Below, piece after piece: positions 25,705-34,249 of a stretch of 64,000 nucleotides of DNA. The stretch covers positions 35,837-99,836 of the forward strand of contig NZ_RFFG01000026.1 in assembly GCF_003696215.1 (NCBI RefSeq), read 5' to 3'. Below the pieces are notes generated by a model. The model saw only the letters and a list, made by a program, of their open reading frames with translations, was not told where the DNA came from and searched no databases. This DNA comes from Actinomadura harenae. GTDB lineage: Bacteria; Actinomycetota; Actinomycetes; Streptosporangiales; Streptosporangiaceae. Position numbers and translations under genes: made by a program. The first letter of the stretch is position 1. Every line of letters begins with the position of its first letter.

Positions 25705-25901
25705 TCTCCAGCTGAGGTACGCAGACCTCCGTCAGGTGAAGCATCCCCGCAAGCAGAACCACAACCTCACAGGACAGAACGGCTAGGCGTCATTGCCCGT
25801 TCGTACACAGGGCTCGTAGTGACGGCCCTCCCGCGCCTGGCATCCTCGCTAGCCTTGCTGCCCGTCCCCGAGTGGATCTGATCAAGGTCGGAGGAGATGC
25901 T

Positions 25902-26897
25902 GTGAAGGTCCTTATCGCCGGTGGAGCCGGCTACATCGGCAGCACGGTCGGGTCGGCCTGCTTGGACGCGGGCATCACCCCGGTGGTCCTGGACAGTCTT
26001 GTCCGGGGACGCCGTGAGTTCACCGGGGGCCGCGCCTTCTACGAGGGCGACATCGCGGACGGCGGGCTGGTGGATCGGGTCTTCGCCGAGCATCCGGACA
26101 TCGCGGCCGTGGTCCACTGCGCGGCGCTGATCCTGGTGCCGGAGTCGGTCGCGAACCCGATCGGGTACTACGACGCGAACGTCGCCAAGAGCCTCGCCTT
26201 CGTCGGCCACCTGAACCGCAACGGCTGCGACCGTGTCATCTTCTCCAGCTCGGGCTCGATCTACCGGGCGGAGGACGGCTCGCCCCTCAACGAGGACTCA
26301 CCGCTGGCGCCGCAGAGCCCCTACGCACGGACCAAGGCGGTGTGCGAGGGCATGTTCGCCGACATCGCCACCGCCGGTGGTCCGCGCGTGCTGTCGCTGC
26401 GATACTTCAACCCGGTCGGGGCCGACCCCGAGTTGCGTACCGGGCTCCAGCTCAAGCGGCCCAGTCATGCGCTGGGCGTGCTCATCCAGGCGCATCAGCA
26501 GGGCCGCCCGTTTCCGATCACGGGCGTGGACTGGCCGACGCGCGACGGCTCGGGCATCCGGGACTACGTGCACGTCTGGGATCTGGCCGCGGCCCACGTC
26601 GCGGCGATCGAACGCTTCGACTCCATCCTCACCGGGACGAAGCGCTCGATCGCGATCAACCTGGGAACCGGCTCCGGCACCACGGTCCGCGAGCTGTGCG
26701 CCGCGTTCAACAACGTGGTCGACACCCCACTGGACACCGTCGACGCCGACCCGCGGCCCGGTGACGTCGCCGGGGGCTACACCAAGAGCGACCGCGCGGC
26801 CGAACTGCTGGGCTGGACCCCCGGACTGTCCCTGGAGAGTGCGATCCGCTCCGCCCTGGACTGGATTCCCGTACGCGACAGGCTGCTGCGGGACTGA
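25902..26897 (+). CDS. galE: UDP-glucose 4-epimerase-like SDR protein
   Basis: A 331-residue extended short-chain dehydrogenase. I use the GTG at 25902 because GGAGGAG precedes it. GGAGYIG at 7-13 binds NAD, SSSGSIY (115-121) and YARTK with Tyr141/Lys145 form the catalytic set, and RYFNPVGADP plus GIRDYVHVWDLAAAH are GalE signatures. The family interconverts UDP-glucose and UDP-galactose in the cytoplasm. The length and motifs fit bacterial GalE well, though UDP-hexose substrate range cannot be told. TAGCCT at 25850 is a candidate -10 box. An antisense scrap of an aldose epimerase lies 2.4 kb downstream inside the transposon nest. Confidence 0.85.
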   Translation: MKVLIAGGAGYIGSTVGSACLDAGITPVVLDSLVRGRREFTGGRAFYEGDIADGGLVDRVFAEHPDIAAVVHCAALILVPESVANPIGYYDANVAKSLAFVGHLNRNGCDRVIFSSSGSIYRAEDGSPLNEDSPLAPQSPYARTKAVCEGMFADIATAGGPRVLSLRYFNPVGADPELRTGLQLKRPSHALGVLIQAHQQGRPFPITGVDWPTRDGSGIRDYVHVWDLAAAHVAAIERFDSILTGTKRSIAINLGTGSGTTVRELCAAFNNVVDTPLDTVDADPRPGDVAGGYTKSDRAAELLGWTPGLSLESAIRSALDWIPVRDRLLRD

Positions 26898-27444
26898 TCT
26901 GGTCTCCCTCGCCTCGTTCCGGGCGAGTGCTCGAGACGTCGCTGATCGATGATGAGACATCGGCTGCCGAACCATGGGGTTGTGGATCCGCTGCTGCCCG
27001 TGTCGTGGCTCCTGCCAGGCTGGACGACGTTGGAACCGACCATTCCACCAACGGCGATGCAGTCCCCCGCCGTCGCCGGAGCTGATCCAGTCGCCGTGAG
27101 GCCGTCGGCCCGGCTTCTGCCTGAAAGCCAGTCGCGTTTCATCGCCGCCCCCCTCGAAGCCGAGGAACTGATCAGTGAGCTGGCCGCCCGCTCCCCCGGA
27201 CCAGGTAGGCGAAGGTCGGTACTGACGTTCATGCGGCTGCAGCCTGCGACGTCAGTGCCACAAGATGCGATGTGCGTGGAGCCGGGCCACCACCAGGACG
27301 GTCATCGCGGCTCAGGCGAATGCGCGGGAGTGAGGGAGGGCGTGCCGCTGAAGCAGCGATCAGGACTTGTGGATCGGTTCCTGGAGGCCACGCGGAGGGC
27401 GTACCTTCCCGAATGATCCCCCTGATGGTCTCCGAGTAGGCCCG
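26898..27444. other. Intergenic stretch with a weak terminator
   Basis: No supportable gene. CTCGCC...GGCGAG at 26908-26927 just after galE is a weak terminator-like stem. The rest shows no protein-like frame until the IS256 remnant. Confidence 0.4.
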
Positions 27445-27780
27445 CGTTGCAGCGCGGGTCGGGAAGGCGCGCCCGTGCTGAGCGCAGTCACCGACGACCA
27501 GGACGAACTGCTCGCCTTCAACGGCTTCCCGGCCGAGCAGTGGATCCACCTGCGGACCACCAACCCCATCGAGTCGGCCTTCTCCATGGTCAAGCTCCGC
27601 ACCGAGGTCACCTGCGGCGCCGGAAGCCCGGCGGGCGCGCTTGCGATGGTGTTCAAGCCGGCCGAGTCCGCCCCGGCGCGACGGCGCGCGGTCACCGGAG
27701 CCCACCTGGTGTCCCTGGTCCGCGCGGGCGCCCGATTCGAGAACGGCGTCCTGGCCGAGCGGTCCGAGGTTGCGGCGTGA
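27445..27780 (+). pseudogene. IS256-family transposase, C-terminal remnant
   Basis: The frame contains FPAEQWIHLRTTNPIESAF, the strongly conserved IS256 motif just before the last catalytic acid region, then GAGSPAGALAMVFKPAES and HLVSLVRAGARFENGVLAER. This is the C-terminal quarter of an IS256 transposase; the first two catalytic aspartates are missing. Terminal inverted repeats are not visible. It overlaps the next gene by four bases (GTGA), the same arrangement seen downstream of intact IS256 copies in some actinomycetes. Confidence 0.75.
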
Positions 27781-28244
27781 ACGCCGACGACATCCTGCAG
27801 AACCCGGACGAGCACGTCCGCTTCGCGGCCTACCTCGGCAGGCTGGGGCGTGTTGCCGATCCGGATGAGGTCGACCTGGTGGGCCGCGTGCTCACCGATC
27901 CGGACCAGGCGATGGCCCAGTCCGCGGTGCTGCGGCACCTGGACCGTCGAGCGGCCGGCCTCTACCCCGGTCCCGCTTACGAGGGGTGGGCGCGGGCGAT
28001 GACCCGGGCCGTGACCGACCGCCCCTTCCTGACTCAGCGCCTGCGGGAGTGGACACTGTTCCGCGCCGTCACGCTCAAGCTGCCCTGGCAGCCGGACGAA
28101 CTGCTCGCGTCATCCAACTGGCTCCAGCTCATGACCGCCGCCGGGACCAACACCGAAGCCATCGGGATCCTCGCCGAAGCCGGCCGCACCAAGCGGATCC
28201 GCAACACCGCAAAGGCCACCCTCAGCCACCCCAGCGAGAGCTGA
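27777..28244 (+). CDS. Hypothetical protein coupled to the IS256 remnant
   Basis: A 155-residue protein starting at a GTG that overlaps the transposase stop. It is all-helical (NPDEHVRFAAYLGRLGRVAD, then PGPAYEGWARAMTRAVTDRP) with LLASSNWLQLMTAAG and a basic C-terminal region (EAGRTKRIRNTAKATL). I do not recognise a domain. The coupling suggests it is an accessory or passenger gene of that IS256 group. Its reading frame is intact although the transposase is not. Confidence 0.6.
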   Translation: MNADDILQNPDEHVRFAAYLGRLGRVADPDEVDLVGRVLTDPDQAMAQSAVLRHLDRRAAGLYPGPAYEGWARAMTRAVTDRPFLTQRLREWTLFRAVTLKLPWQPDELLASSNWLQLMTAAGTNTEAIGILAEAGRTKRIRNTAKATLSHPSES

Positions 28245-28290
28245 AATCAGCTCACCCACACCACTCTTGACCATTGCTCTTGCCGCTGTT

Positions 28291-28328
28291 GGGGGTCAAG
28301 GAACATTCATGCCAGATCGTGCGCTAAG
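28291..28328. repeat. Putative 38-bp left terminal inverted repeat of a Tn3-family element
   Basis: The 38 bases begin GGGGGTC and end GCGCTAAG, the length and end-motif pattern (GGGG...CTAAG) of Tn3-family terminal repeats, and sit about 90 bases before the start of a Tn3 transposase N-terminus. The partner end may be the degenerate CTTAGCG...CCCC at 34954-34989, but agreement between the two is limited to the outer G run and CGCTAAG. Confidence 0.45.
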
Positions 28329-28416
28329 GCCAGACGGTCTCCGGAGGCCGTTGACCTGGGCTGATCGTGGGCTCCAACCTTCGCGGGTCGATGTTGTCGA
28401 TCTTCGGAGGGCCGTT

Positions 28417-28710
28417 GTGGCGGTCGAGTTTCTGACGGATGAGCAGGCGTCCCGGTACGGGGCGTTCTACGGTGCCCCAGCACGGGCGGAGTTGGAGCGG
28501 TTCTTCTTCCTGGACGACGCGGATCGGGAGAAGGTGCAGGCGAAGCGGCGGGCGCACAACCGGCTGGGCTTCGCGGCGCAGCTGACGACGGTGCGCTTCC
28601 TGGGGCGTTTCATGCCGGACCCGCGGCAGGCGCCACACGAGGTGGCGGAGTACCTGGCCGAGCAGGTGGGGATCGCGGACGCCTCGGTGACCGCGGCGAG
28701 CCCCGGTTGA
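28417..28710 (+). pseudogene. tnpA: Tn3-family transposase, N-terminal fragment (DUF4158)
   Basis: A GTG at 28417 with GGAGG upstream starts the Tn3 TnpA N-terminal domain: FLTDEQASRYGAFYGAP, then FFFLDDADREKVQAKRRAHN and LTTVRFLGRFMPDP. A complete TnpA is nearly 1000 residues; here only about 90 remain before a frameshift and jump to the catalytic region at about 28700. The start region is therefore the real 5' end of the transposon gene. Confidence 0.75.
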
Positions 28711-29310
28711 GGGACCTGCCGGTGAAGATCGCGGCGCTGCTGATCGTGCACGGCTGCAACGTCGGCTTCACCCCGGTGGTCGGCGGCGCGGACACCCTCA
28801 AGTACGGGCGGCTGTCGCACGTGGACCAGACGTACCTGCGGATGGAGACCTGCCGGCAGGCCAACTCGGCGCTGATCGGCGCCCAGGCGTCGATCCCGCT
28901 CGCGCAGGTCTGGGGCGGCGGCCTGGTCGCCTCGGTCGACGGCATGCGCTTCGTCGTGCCGGTGCCCTCGGTGTACGCCAGGCCGAACCCGGAGTACTTC
29001 GGCGCCTCCACCGGCGGCGGCGGGCGCCGGTCCGGGGCGACGTGGCTGAACCTGATCAACGACCAGGCCGCAGGGCTCGGCGGGAAGGTCGTGGCCGGCA
29101 CCCCGCGCGACTCCCTGTACGTGCTGGACGTCCTCTACGACCGCGACAGTGGCCGGCGCCCAGAGATGGTGGTCACCGACACCGCCTCGTACTCCGACAT
29201 CGTCTTCGGCTTGCTCACCCTGGCCGGGTTCACCTACGCCCCGCAGCTGCCCGACCAGAAGCTGTGGCGCATCGACCGCACCGCCGACTACGGCGCCTTC
29301 AACCTCGTCG
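28707..29310 (+). pseudogene. tnpA: Tn3-family transposase, catalytic-domain fragment
   Basis: This frame continues with GGADTLKYGRLSHVDQTYLR, VASVDGMRFVVPVPSVYARP (first catalytic Asp) and EMVVTDTASYSDIVFGLLTL (second Asp), all DDE-domain motifs of Tn3 transposases. About 500 residues between the N-terminal fragment and this segment are missing, and the 3' end with the catalytic Glu is cut off near 29310. The frame then runs on through foreign DNA into a tniA remnant, giving a chimeric 615-codon open frame. Confidence 0.75.
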
Positions 29311-29311
29311 T

Positions 29312-29515
29312 AGATCTGGACCCATTCAGCACGGCTGGTGATGTTCAACTCCAGGGCGCCGGGCCAGGTCAGGGTGACGTTCACGCCGTCGGGCATCCCG
29401 AAGCAGTCGTCCCAGGGACCGGGCTTGGGGTCGATGTGGCGGCCGGTGGGCAGGTGGTCCTCGCCGCGTTCCTCCTGCCACTCGGCGTTGAAGGCGAGCT
29501 GGACGTCGTCGCCGG
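29312..29515 (-). pseudogene. Captured aldose-1-epimerase fragment (antisense)
   Basis: The minus strand reads WQEERGEDHLPTGRHIDPKP, then GPWDDCFGMPDGVNVTLTWP and GALELNITSRAEWVQIYDE. This resembles the C-terminal third of a galactose mutarotase (aldose 1-epimerase). The fragment has no start or stop and lies between the Tn3 and tniA remnants, opposite to both. It is a scrap of a housekeeping gene captured at the junction of two mobile elements. Confidence 0.5.
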
Positions 29516-30568
29516 TATTGATGTGGCGAGCCGTTGCGTGGTTGGGCTGGTCGTCACGCTGGAGGCGCCGTCGGCGCTGTCGGTCGGGCTGTGTCTGGCG
29601 CACATGGTCACCGACAAAGGGGCCCGGCTGGAGCGGCTTGGCGCGGATGCGGTCTGGCCGATGTCGGGGAAGCCGCGGGAGGTGTTCACCGACAACGCGG
29701 CGGAATTCCACGGTGAGGCGCTGCGGCGGGGCTGCGAGCAGCATGGCATCAAGCTGGAGTACCGGCCGCCGGGGATGCCGCATTTCGGCGGCATCGTCGA
29801 GCGGGTGATCGGCACGATGATGCAGATGGTGCACCAACTGCCGGGCACCACCTTCTCCAACCCGGCCGAGCGCGGCGATTACGACAGTGACGCCTCGGCT
29901 GTCCTGACGTTGGCCGAGCTGAACCGGTGGCTGGCGCTGGCGGTGGCGGTCTACCACGGCCAGATCCACGGCACTCTGGGGCAGACTCCGGCCGGCCGCT
30001 GGGAGCAGGGGATTGCTGAGGACGGCCGTCCGGTCACGGTGGCCAGCGAGCTGGCCTTCCTGGTCGACTTCCTGCCGGTGTTCCGGTGGGCGCTGACTCG
30101 GACCGGTTTCCAGCTCGACCACGTTCAGTACTACAGCGACGCGCTCAAGCCGTGGATCGCCTGCCGGGAACGGTTGGACAAGTTCGTGTTGCGCCGTGAT
30201 CCGCGTGACATCTCCCGGATCTGGGTGCTGGATCCCGACGGTACGGCGTACGTGCAGGTGCCGTACCGGACGCTGTCACGACCGCCGATCAGCGCCTGGG
30301 AGAACAAGGCCGCAACCGACCGGCTCCGTGAGCAGGGCCGTGCCCAAGTGGATGAGAATTCCCTGTTCCAGATGGTGGAGCAGATGCGGCGTCTCACCGA
30401 GGAGGCCGCTGCCAAGACCCGCGGAGCCCGCCCGCCGGGACCTGGAGCGCCGTCGCCAGACGCCACCCTCCCCTGCCCCAGCCGCGGTACCGAGTCCTCC
30501 CGCCCCCGGCGATGCTGCGGCGGCTGCGGGTGGCGGCCGAGCCGTTCGAGGTGATCGAGCAGTGGTGA
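29512..30568 (+). pseudogene. tniA: TniA-type transposase, 5'-truncated and frameshifted
   Basis: A Mu/Tn7-like DDE transposase of the Tn402/Tn5053 (TniA) group. GIDVASRCVVGLVVTLEAPS, REVFTDNAAEFHGEALRRGC (second catalytic Asp) and MPHFGGIVERVIGTMMQMVH (catalytic Glu) are clear. The N-terminal DNA-binding domains and probably the first catalytic Asp are missing. Near 30415 and 30485 the frame shifts: ARRDLERRRQ and then LPPPAMLRRLRVAAEPFEVI continue the normal C-terminus in other frames, with the natural stop at 30568 overlapping tniB (GTGA). Confidence 0.7.
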
Positions 30569-31540
30569 CCTCGGATCCAGGCGCGGGGCCGCCTGGTGCT
30601 GGCGCGATGGAACCGACCGATCCGGTGCTGGAGGCGGAGCTCGTGGCGGCCGAAGATCTGTCGCATCTCCACCAGGCCGCGCAGCAGATCGCCCGGCTGC
30701 CGGCTGGTGAGCGGCCGGCGTATCTACGGGCGGACCGGTGGATCGGCTACACCCGCGCCACCGAGGCCCTGGCCCGGCTGGAGGCGCTGCTGGCGTGGCC
30801 GGCCAAGCAGCGGATGCCGAACCTGCTGCTGCTCGGGCCTACTAACAACGGCAAATCGGTGATCATCGAGAAGTTCCGTCGCGCTCATCCGCCGGTCTGG
30901 CATCCGGACTGGGAGGAGATCCCGGTGCTGACGGTGCAGATGCCTTCGGACCCGAAGGTGTCGCGCTTCTACACTGCTTTGTTGACCGCGCTCGGAGCGC
31001 CGCTGCGTCCCGGTCAGCGGCTGGCCGAGTTGGAACAGCTGACACTGCGGCTGCTGCGCCAGACCGGGGTACGCGTGCTGGTGATCGACGAGCTGTACAA
31101 CACGCTGGCCGGTCACGGCACCGCCCGCCGGGAATTCCTCAACCTGCTGCGGTTCCTGGGCAACGAGCTGAAGATCCCACTGGTCGGCGTCGGTACCAGG
31201 GACGCCTATCTGGCGATCCGCTCCGACGACCAGCTGGAGACCGGTTCGCCCCGTTCGTGCTGCCCAGCTGGAAGCCCGATGAGCAGGCGTGCAAACTGCT
31301 GGCCAGCTTCGCCGCGGCGTTCCCGCTGCGCCGCCCCTCCCTCATCGCCACCCCGGACATGGCTGAGTATCTGCTGACTCGTAGCGAGGGACGATCGGGG
31401 AACTCACCGCCCTGCTCACCGAGGCGGCCGTGGGCGCGATCGAGTCCGGGGAGGAAGCGATCAGCCAGCGGACCTTGCTCCTGGCCTCCTACGCGGGCCC
31501 GACCCAGCGGCGGGCGATGTTCGAGCGCGAACTCGCATGA
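30565..31540 (+). pseudogene. tniB: TniB-type AAA+ ATPase with two frameshifts
   Basis: Starts with a GTG coupled to the tniA stop. LLLGPTNNGKSVIIEKF is the Walker A region and VLVIDELYNTLAGH the Walker B, followed by LIGTRDAYLAI-like VGVGTRDAYLAIRSDDQL. At about 31243 sense passes to another frame (LPSWKPDEQACKLLASFAAA) and near 31392 to a third, ending RRAMFERELA at 31540 in an ATGA overlap with tniQ. TniB is the ATP-dependent target-selection partner of TniA; two frameshifts make this copy inactive unless they are sequencing errors. Confidence 0.75.
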
Positions 31541-32793
31541 ACTCCGGCGCCGGCCGCGCCAGGCGGTGGCCACTGCACCCACCACCCCACCCGGGCGAGG
31601 CACTGACCTCCTGGCTGCATCGCCTCGCCCAGCCCTACGGCCTTTCGGTCCGACAGCTGGTCGAACACAACCTCGGCCCGGCCTCTGCCCTGCTTCCCGC
31701 GCCCGGCTCCAGGACTGGTTCCGCGGCCGATGACCTGGACTGGGCCCCGGCCGCCCCGGTCCTGCAGGCCGTCGCGGCGCGGACCGGCGTGGCGCTGGCA
31801 GACATACGCCTGATGACGATCGCCGGGTGGGTGCCATGGCTGGCCGACACTCTGGACCCCGACGAGGGCCCGGAGGCGTTCCACACCTACGCCCGCCAAG
31901 ACTCGGTGCTACTCGGCCGCGGCGAGGCCGGCGCCAACGTGGTCGGGCGATGGCTGCCCTGGCTGCCTGCCGAACCGCCGACCCGGCACGCGCCCAGCCG
32001 CCTGTGCCCGCTGTGCTACGCCGACCTTGGCCGGGGAACCCTGCTCACCGCCACCGTCGCGCTGATGCGGTCCTGCACCGAGCATCGCTGTCAGCTCGAA
32101 GACCGCGACGACGTCGCCTACGCCACCTGGAAGGGGGGCGCTTCCCCTCAGCACGCCCGCGATCACGTCCTGGCCATGGACGACCTCACCCACCAGGGCC
32201 TGACCACCGGCACCGTCACCCTGCCCCGCAGGGCCGTCCACGTCGGGGTCTGGCTGCGGATGCTGCGCACCCTGCTGGACGAGGTCAGCATCTCCACCTC
32301 CAAGGTGCGCCGCTGCTCAGCCACCGCGCTCGAACTGATCTGGGACACCGCCGGCTATCCCCGCCGAGCGGGCCTTAAGGTCTGGCGGCCCTACGAGTCA
32401 CTCGACCTCCTACGCCAGGGAAGGATGCTGGAGGCCGCCGCGACTGCGCTCCACCTCATCGGCACCGGGCAGATCACCGCCCAGGGCACCCTCGGCCACC
32501 TGCTCACCATCCAGCCGCACCAGCACGTCTACGACGGCGAGCCGCCGCCCCCACCACAGGCCGTCTATGACGAGGCATGGGAGAAGGTCGTGCAGTACTT
32601 CGCCTCCCTGGAACGGAAGGTGCCCGCGTCGCCCCGAGGAGTCCTCGCCGCCTTCACCGAGCCCTGCCGGACACTCGAGGACTTCGACCGCAACCGGCAA
32701 CTTCTGATCACCATCGGTTTCAACGCTGCCGCCCTGCCCGACGCCCGCCGCCTCGGCCTGCTGCCCAGGCCACCGGGGCACCCTTCTTGCTGA
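31537..32793 (+). CDS. tniQ: TniQ family protein
   Basis: A 418-residue TniQ protein with an intact frame. PGEALTSWLHRLAQPYGLS at 19-37 is the family N-terminal motif, and CPLC (157-160) with C180/H183/C185 (RSCTEHRC) forms the zinc ribbon. In Tn7-like and Tn402-like elements TniQ/TnsD links the AAA+ ATPase and transposase to the target DNA. It is coupled by ATGA to tniB, so the original operon was tniA-tniB-tniQ. It survives as an open frame although its partners are broken. Confidence 0.8.
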   Translation: MNSGAGRARRWPLHPPPHPGEALTSWLHRLAQPYGLSVRQLVEHNLGPASALLPAPGSRTGSAADDLDWAPAAPVLQAVAARTGVALADIRLMTIAGWVPWLADTLDPDEGPEAFHTYARQDSVLLGRGEAGANVVGRWLPWLPAEPPTRHAPSRLCPLCYADLGRGTLLTATVALMRSCTEHRCQLEDRDDVAYATWKGGASPQHARDHVLAMDDLTHQGLTTGTVTLPRRAVHVGVWLRMLRTLLDEVSISTSKVRRCSATALELIWDTAGYPRRAGLKVWRPYESLDLLRQGRMLEAAATALHLIGTGQITAQGTLGHLLTIQPHQHVYDGEPPPPPQAVYDEAWEKVVQYFASLERKVPASPRGVLAAFTEPCRTLEDFDRNRQLLITIGFNAAALPDARRLGLLPRPPGHPSC

Positions 32794-32860
32794 CATCGGT
32801 GAGAGGTCCGCTTGGGGAAGCTGGGTTGAGAATCCCGCCACCCCTGTCGATCATGAGCTC

Positions 32861-33487
32861 GTGACTGCGGCCGTTGACGAATCATGGAATCGCATTGTGG
32901 CCTGGCTCGCGCGACACGCACCCAGGTCGGCGGAGCTTCTTGGCGGGCCGGCTAGCGCCGCAGACCTGGCAGAGGCGCAAGAAGCGGTGGGCGCCGAACT
33001 GCCTGGCGACCTGGTGCACTGGTGGCGGCGGGCCGACGGGACCACGCGACCCGGCCGAGGGCGCGACCTGTACCTGATCCCGCGCTTCTATCCGTGCAGC
33101 ATCCAGCAGGCCCTGCGCAGCCGCCGGATTTGGTGGCAGGTCTGGCACGACGACACGATCGAGCGGGGATGGCTGGCGGAGGAGGACTTCCTCGGTGCCC
33201 AGGCCGGCCCCGCAGGGAGCAAGGCCGGGATGTGGCTTCCGGGCTTTTTGCCCATCGCCGGCGGTGTCGGTGGGGAGACCCTGTTCGTCGATCTGCGGAC
33301 CGGGCCCCTGCACGGATGCGTCCGCGAGTTCGACAAGGTCTTCACCGACCTGGAGCCGCGGTGGGCCGGGATCGCCGACATGCTGGCCGAGGTCGCCGAC
33401 GCGCTGGAGAACCACACCCCACTCGACGGGCTCCGCCCTCACGTGCCGCAGGACGGCGTTCTGTACTGGGACCGAGGTATCCAGTGA
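32861..33487 (+). CDS. SMI1/KNR4-like protein
   Basis: A 208-residue soluble protein from a GTG at 32861. The N-terminal helices with ASAADLAEAQEAVGAELPGD (about 27-46) and HWWRRADGTT are the SMI1/KNR4 (SUKH) start; LPIAGGVGGETLFVDLRTG (about 128-146) is the conserved central strand-turn, and the C-terminal helix FTDLEPRWAGIADMLAEVA fits too. In bacteria the fold is used by immunity proteins and regulators. It sits between tniQ and the resolvase res site, so it is probably transposon cargo. No toxin gene is adjacent. Confidence 0.65.
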   Translation: MTAAVDESWNRIVAWLARHAPRSAELLGGPASAADLAEAQEAVGAELPGDLVHWWRRADGTTRPGRGRDLYLIPRFYPCSIQQALRSRRIWWQVWHDDTIERGWLAEEDFLGAQAGPAGSKAGMWLPGFLPIAGGVGGETLFVDLRTGPLHGCVREFDKVFTDLEPRWAGIADMLAEVADALENHTPLDGLRPHVPQDGVLYWDRGIQ

Positions 33488-33510
33488 CCTTCACAAGGAC
33501 CGACAGGGGT

Positions 33511-33639
33511 GTGTCCGTTAGGGGAACGCTCACCGGACACCCGCGACCACCTCGTTCGCGAGATCGCGACCTGCGGCGACGCCGTCTCACATAGGTGGTC
33601 CGCGAATGTGTCCGGTGAAGGGGGCCTAAACGGTACGCT
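33511..33639. promoter_or_regulatory. Resolvase res site and resolvase promoter
   Basis: GTGTCCGT and ACCGGACAC form a spaced inverted repeat at 33511-33540, the ~30-bp size of a resolvase subsite, and GTGTCCGGT recurs at 33608-33616. This is the usual multi-subsite layout directly upstream of a serine resolvase gene. TACGCT at 33634-33639 is a -10 box 6 bases before the GTG, so the resolvase would be leaderless and autorepressed by binding res. Confidence 0.6.
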
Positions 33640-33645
33640 GCGCGG

Positions 33646-34248
33646 GTGGGAGAACTGATCGGCTACGCCCGGTGCTCGACCGTGCTGCAGGACCTGACCG
33701 CACAGACCGAGATCCTCATCGGACTCGGCGTCCCCGAAGACCGCATTTATCTCGACAAGGGACTCACCGGCACCAACCGGGAACGGCCCGGCCTCGACCA
33801 GGCCCTCGCGGCCGTCCGAGCCGGCGACACCTTCGTTGTCCCGAAGCTGGACCGCCTCGCACGGTCGGTGCCCGACGCCCGCGACATCGGCGACGCCCTC
33901 GTGACCCGCGGCATCCGGCTGTCGCTCGGCGGGAGTATCTACGACCCGGCCGACCCCATGAGCAAGATGTTCTTCAACATGCTGGCGGTGTTCGCCGAGT
34001 TCGAGGCCGACCTGCTCAAGATGCGCACCCGCGAGGGCATGGCCATCGCCCGCGCCCGCGGCAAGCTCAAAGGCCGCCAACCCAAACTCACCGCACGTCA
34101 ACAGGCCGAGCTGGTCCGCATGCACGCCACCGGCGACTACACCATCGCCGAGCTGATGGAGGTGTTCTCCATCGGCCGCGCCACCGTCTACCGCGTTCTG
34201 GACCGTGCAGTCGGCGCAGCATCCAGTCCCGGCCCGGAAGGACAGTGA
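33646..34248 (+). CDS. Serine resolvase (Tn3/TniR type)
   Basis: A 200-residue serine recombinase. IGYARCSTVLQDLTAQ at 5-20 gives the nucleophile Ser11; FVVPKLDRLARSVPDA, with the catalytic Arg cluster, and FFNMLAVFAEFEADLLKMRT, with the E-helix start, follow. The C-terminus holds a helix-turn-helix (YTIAELMEVFSIGRATVYRV). Such enzymes resolve transposon cointegrates at res, here at 33511-33639. Start is the leaderless GTG at 33646. The frame is intact, so it could still act on any res copies. Confidence 0.85.
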   Translation: MGELIGYARCSTVLQDLTAQTEILIGLGVPEDRIYLDKGLTGTNRERPGLDQALAAVRAGDTFVVPKLDRLARSVPDARDIGDALVTRGIRLSLGGSIYDPADPMSKMFFNMLAVFAEFEADLLKMRTREGMAIARARGKLKGRQPKLTARQQAELVRMHATGDYTIAELMEVFSIGRATVYRVLDRAVGAASSPGPEGQ

Positions 34249-34249
34249 G

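Noticed and set aside
28467..30122. A 551-codon minus-strand open frame across the Tn3/tniA remnants
   Set aside because: It is antisense to clear transposase motifs. Only the short aldose-epimerase-like part (29312-29515) is credible.
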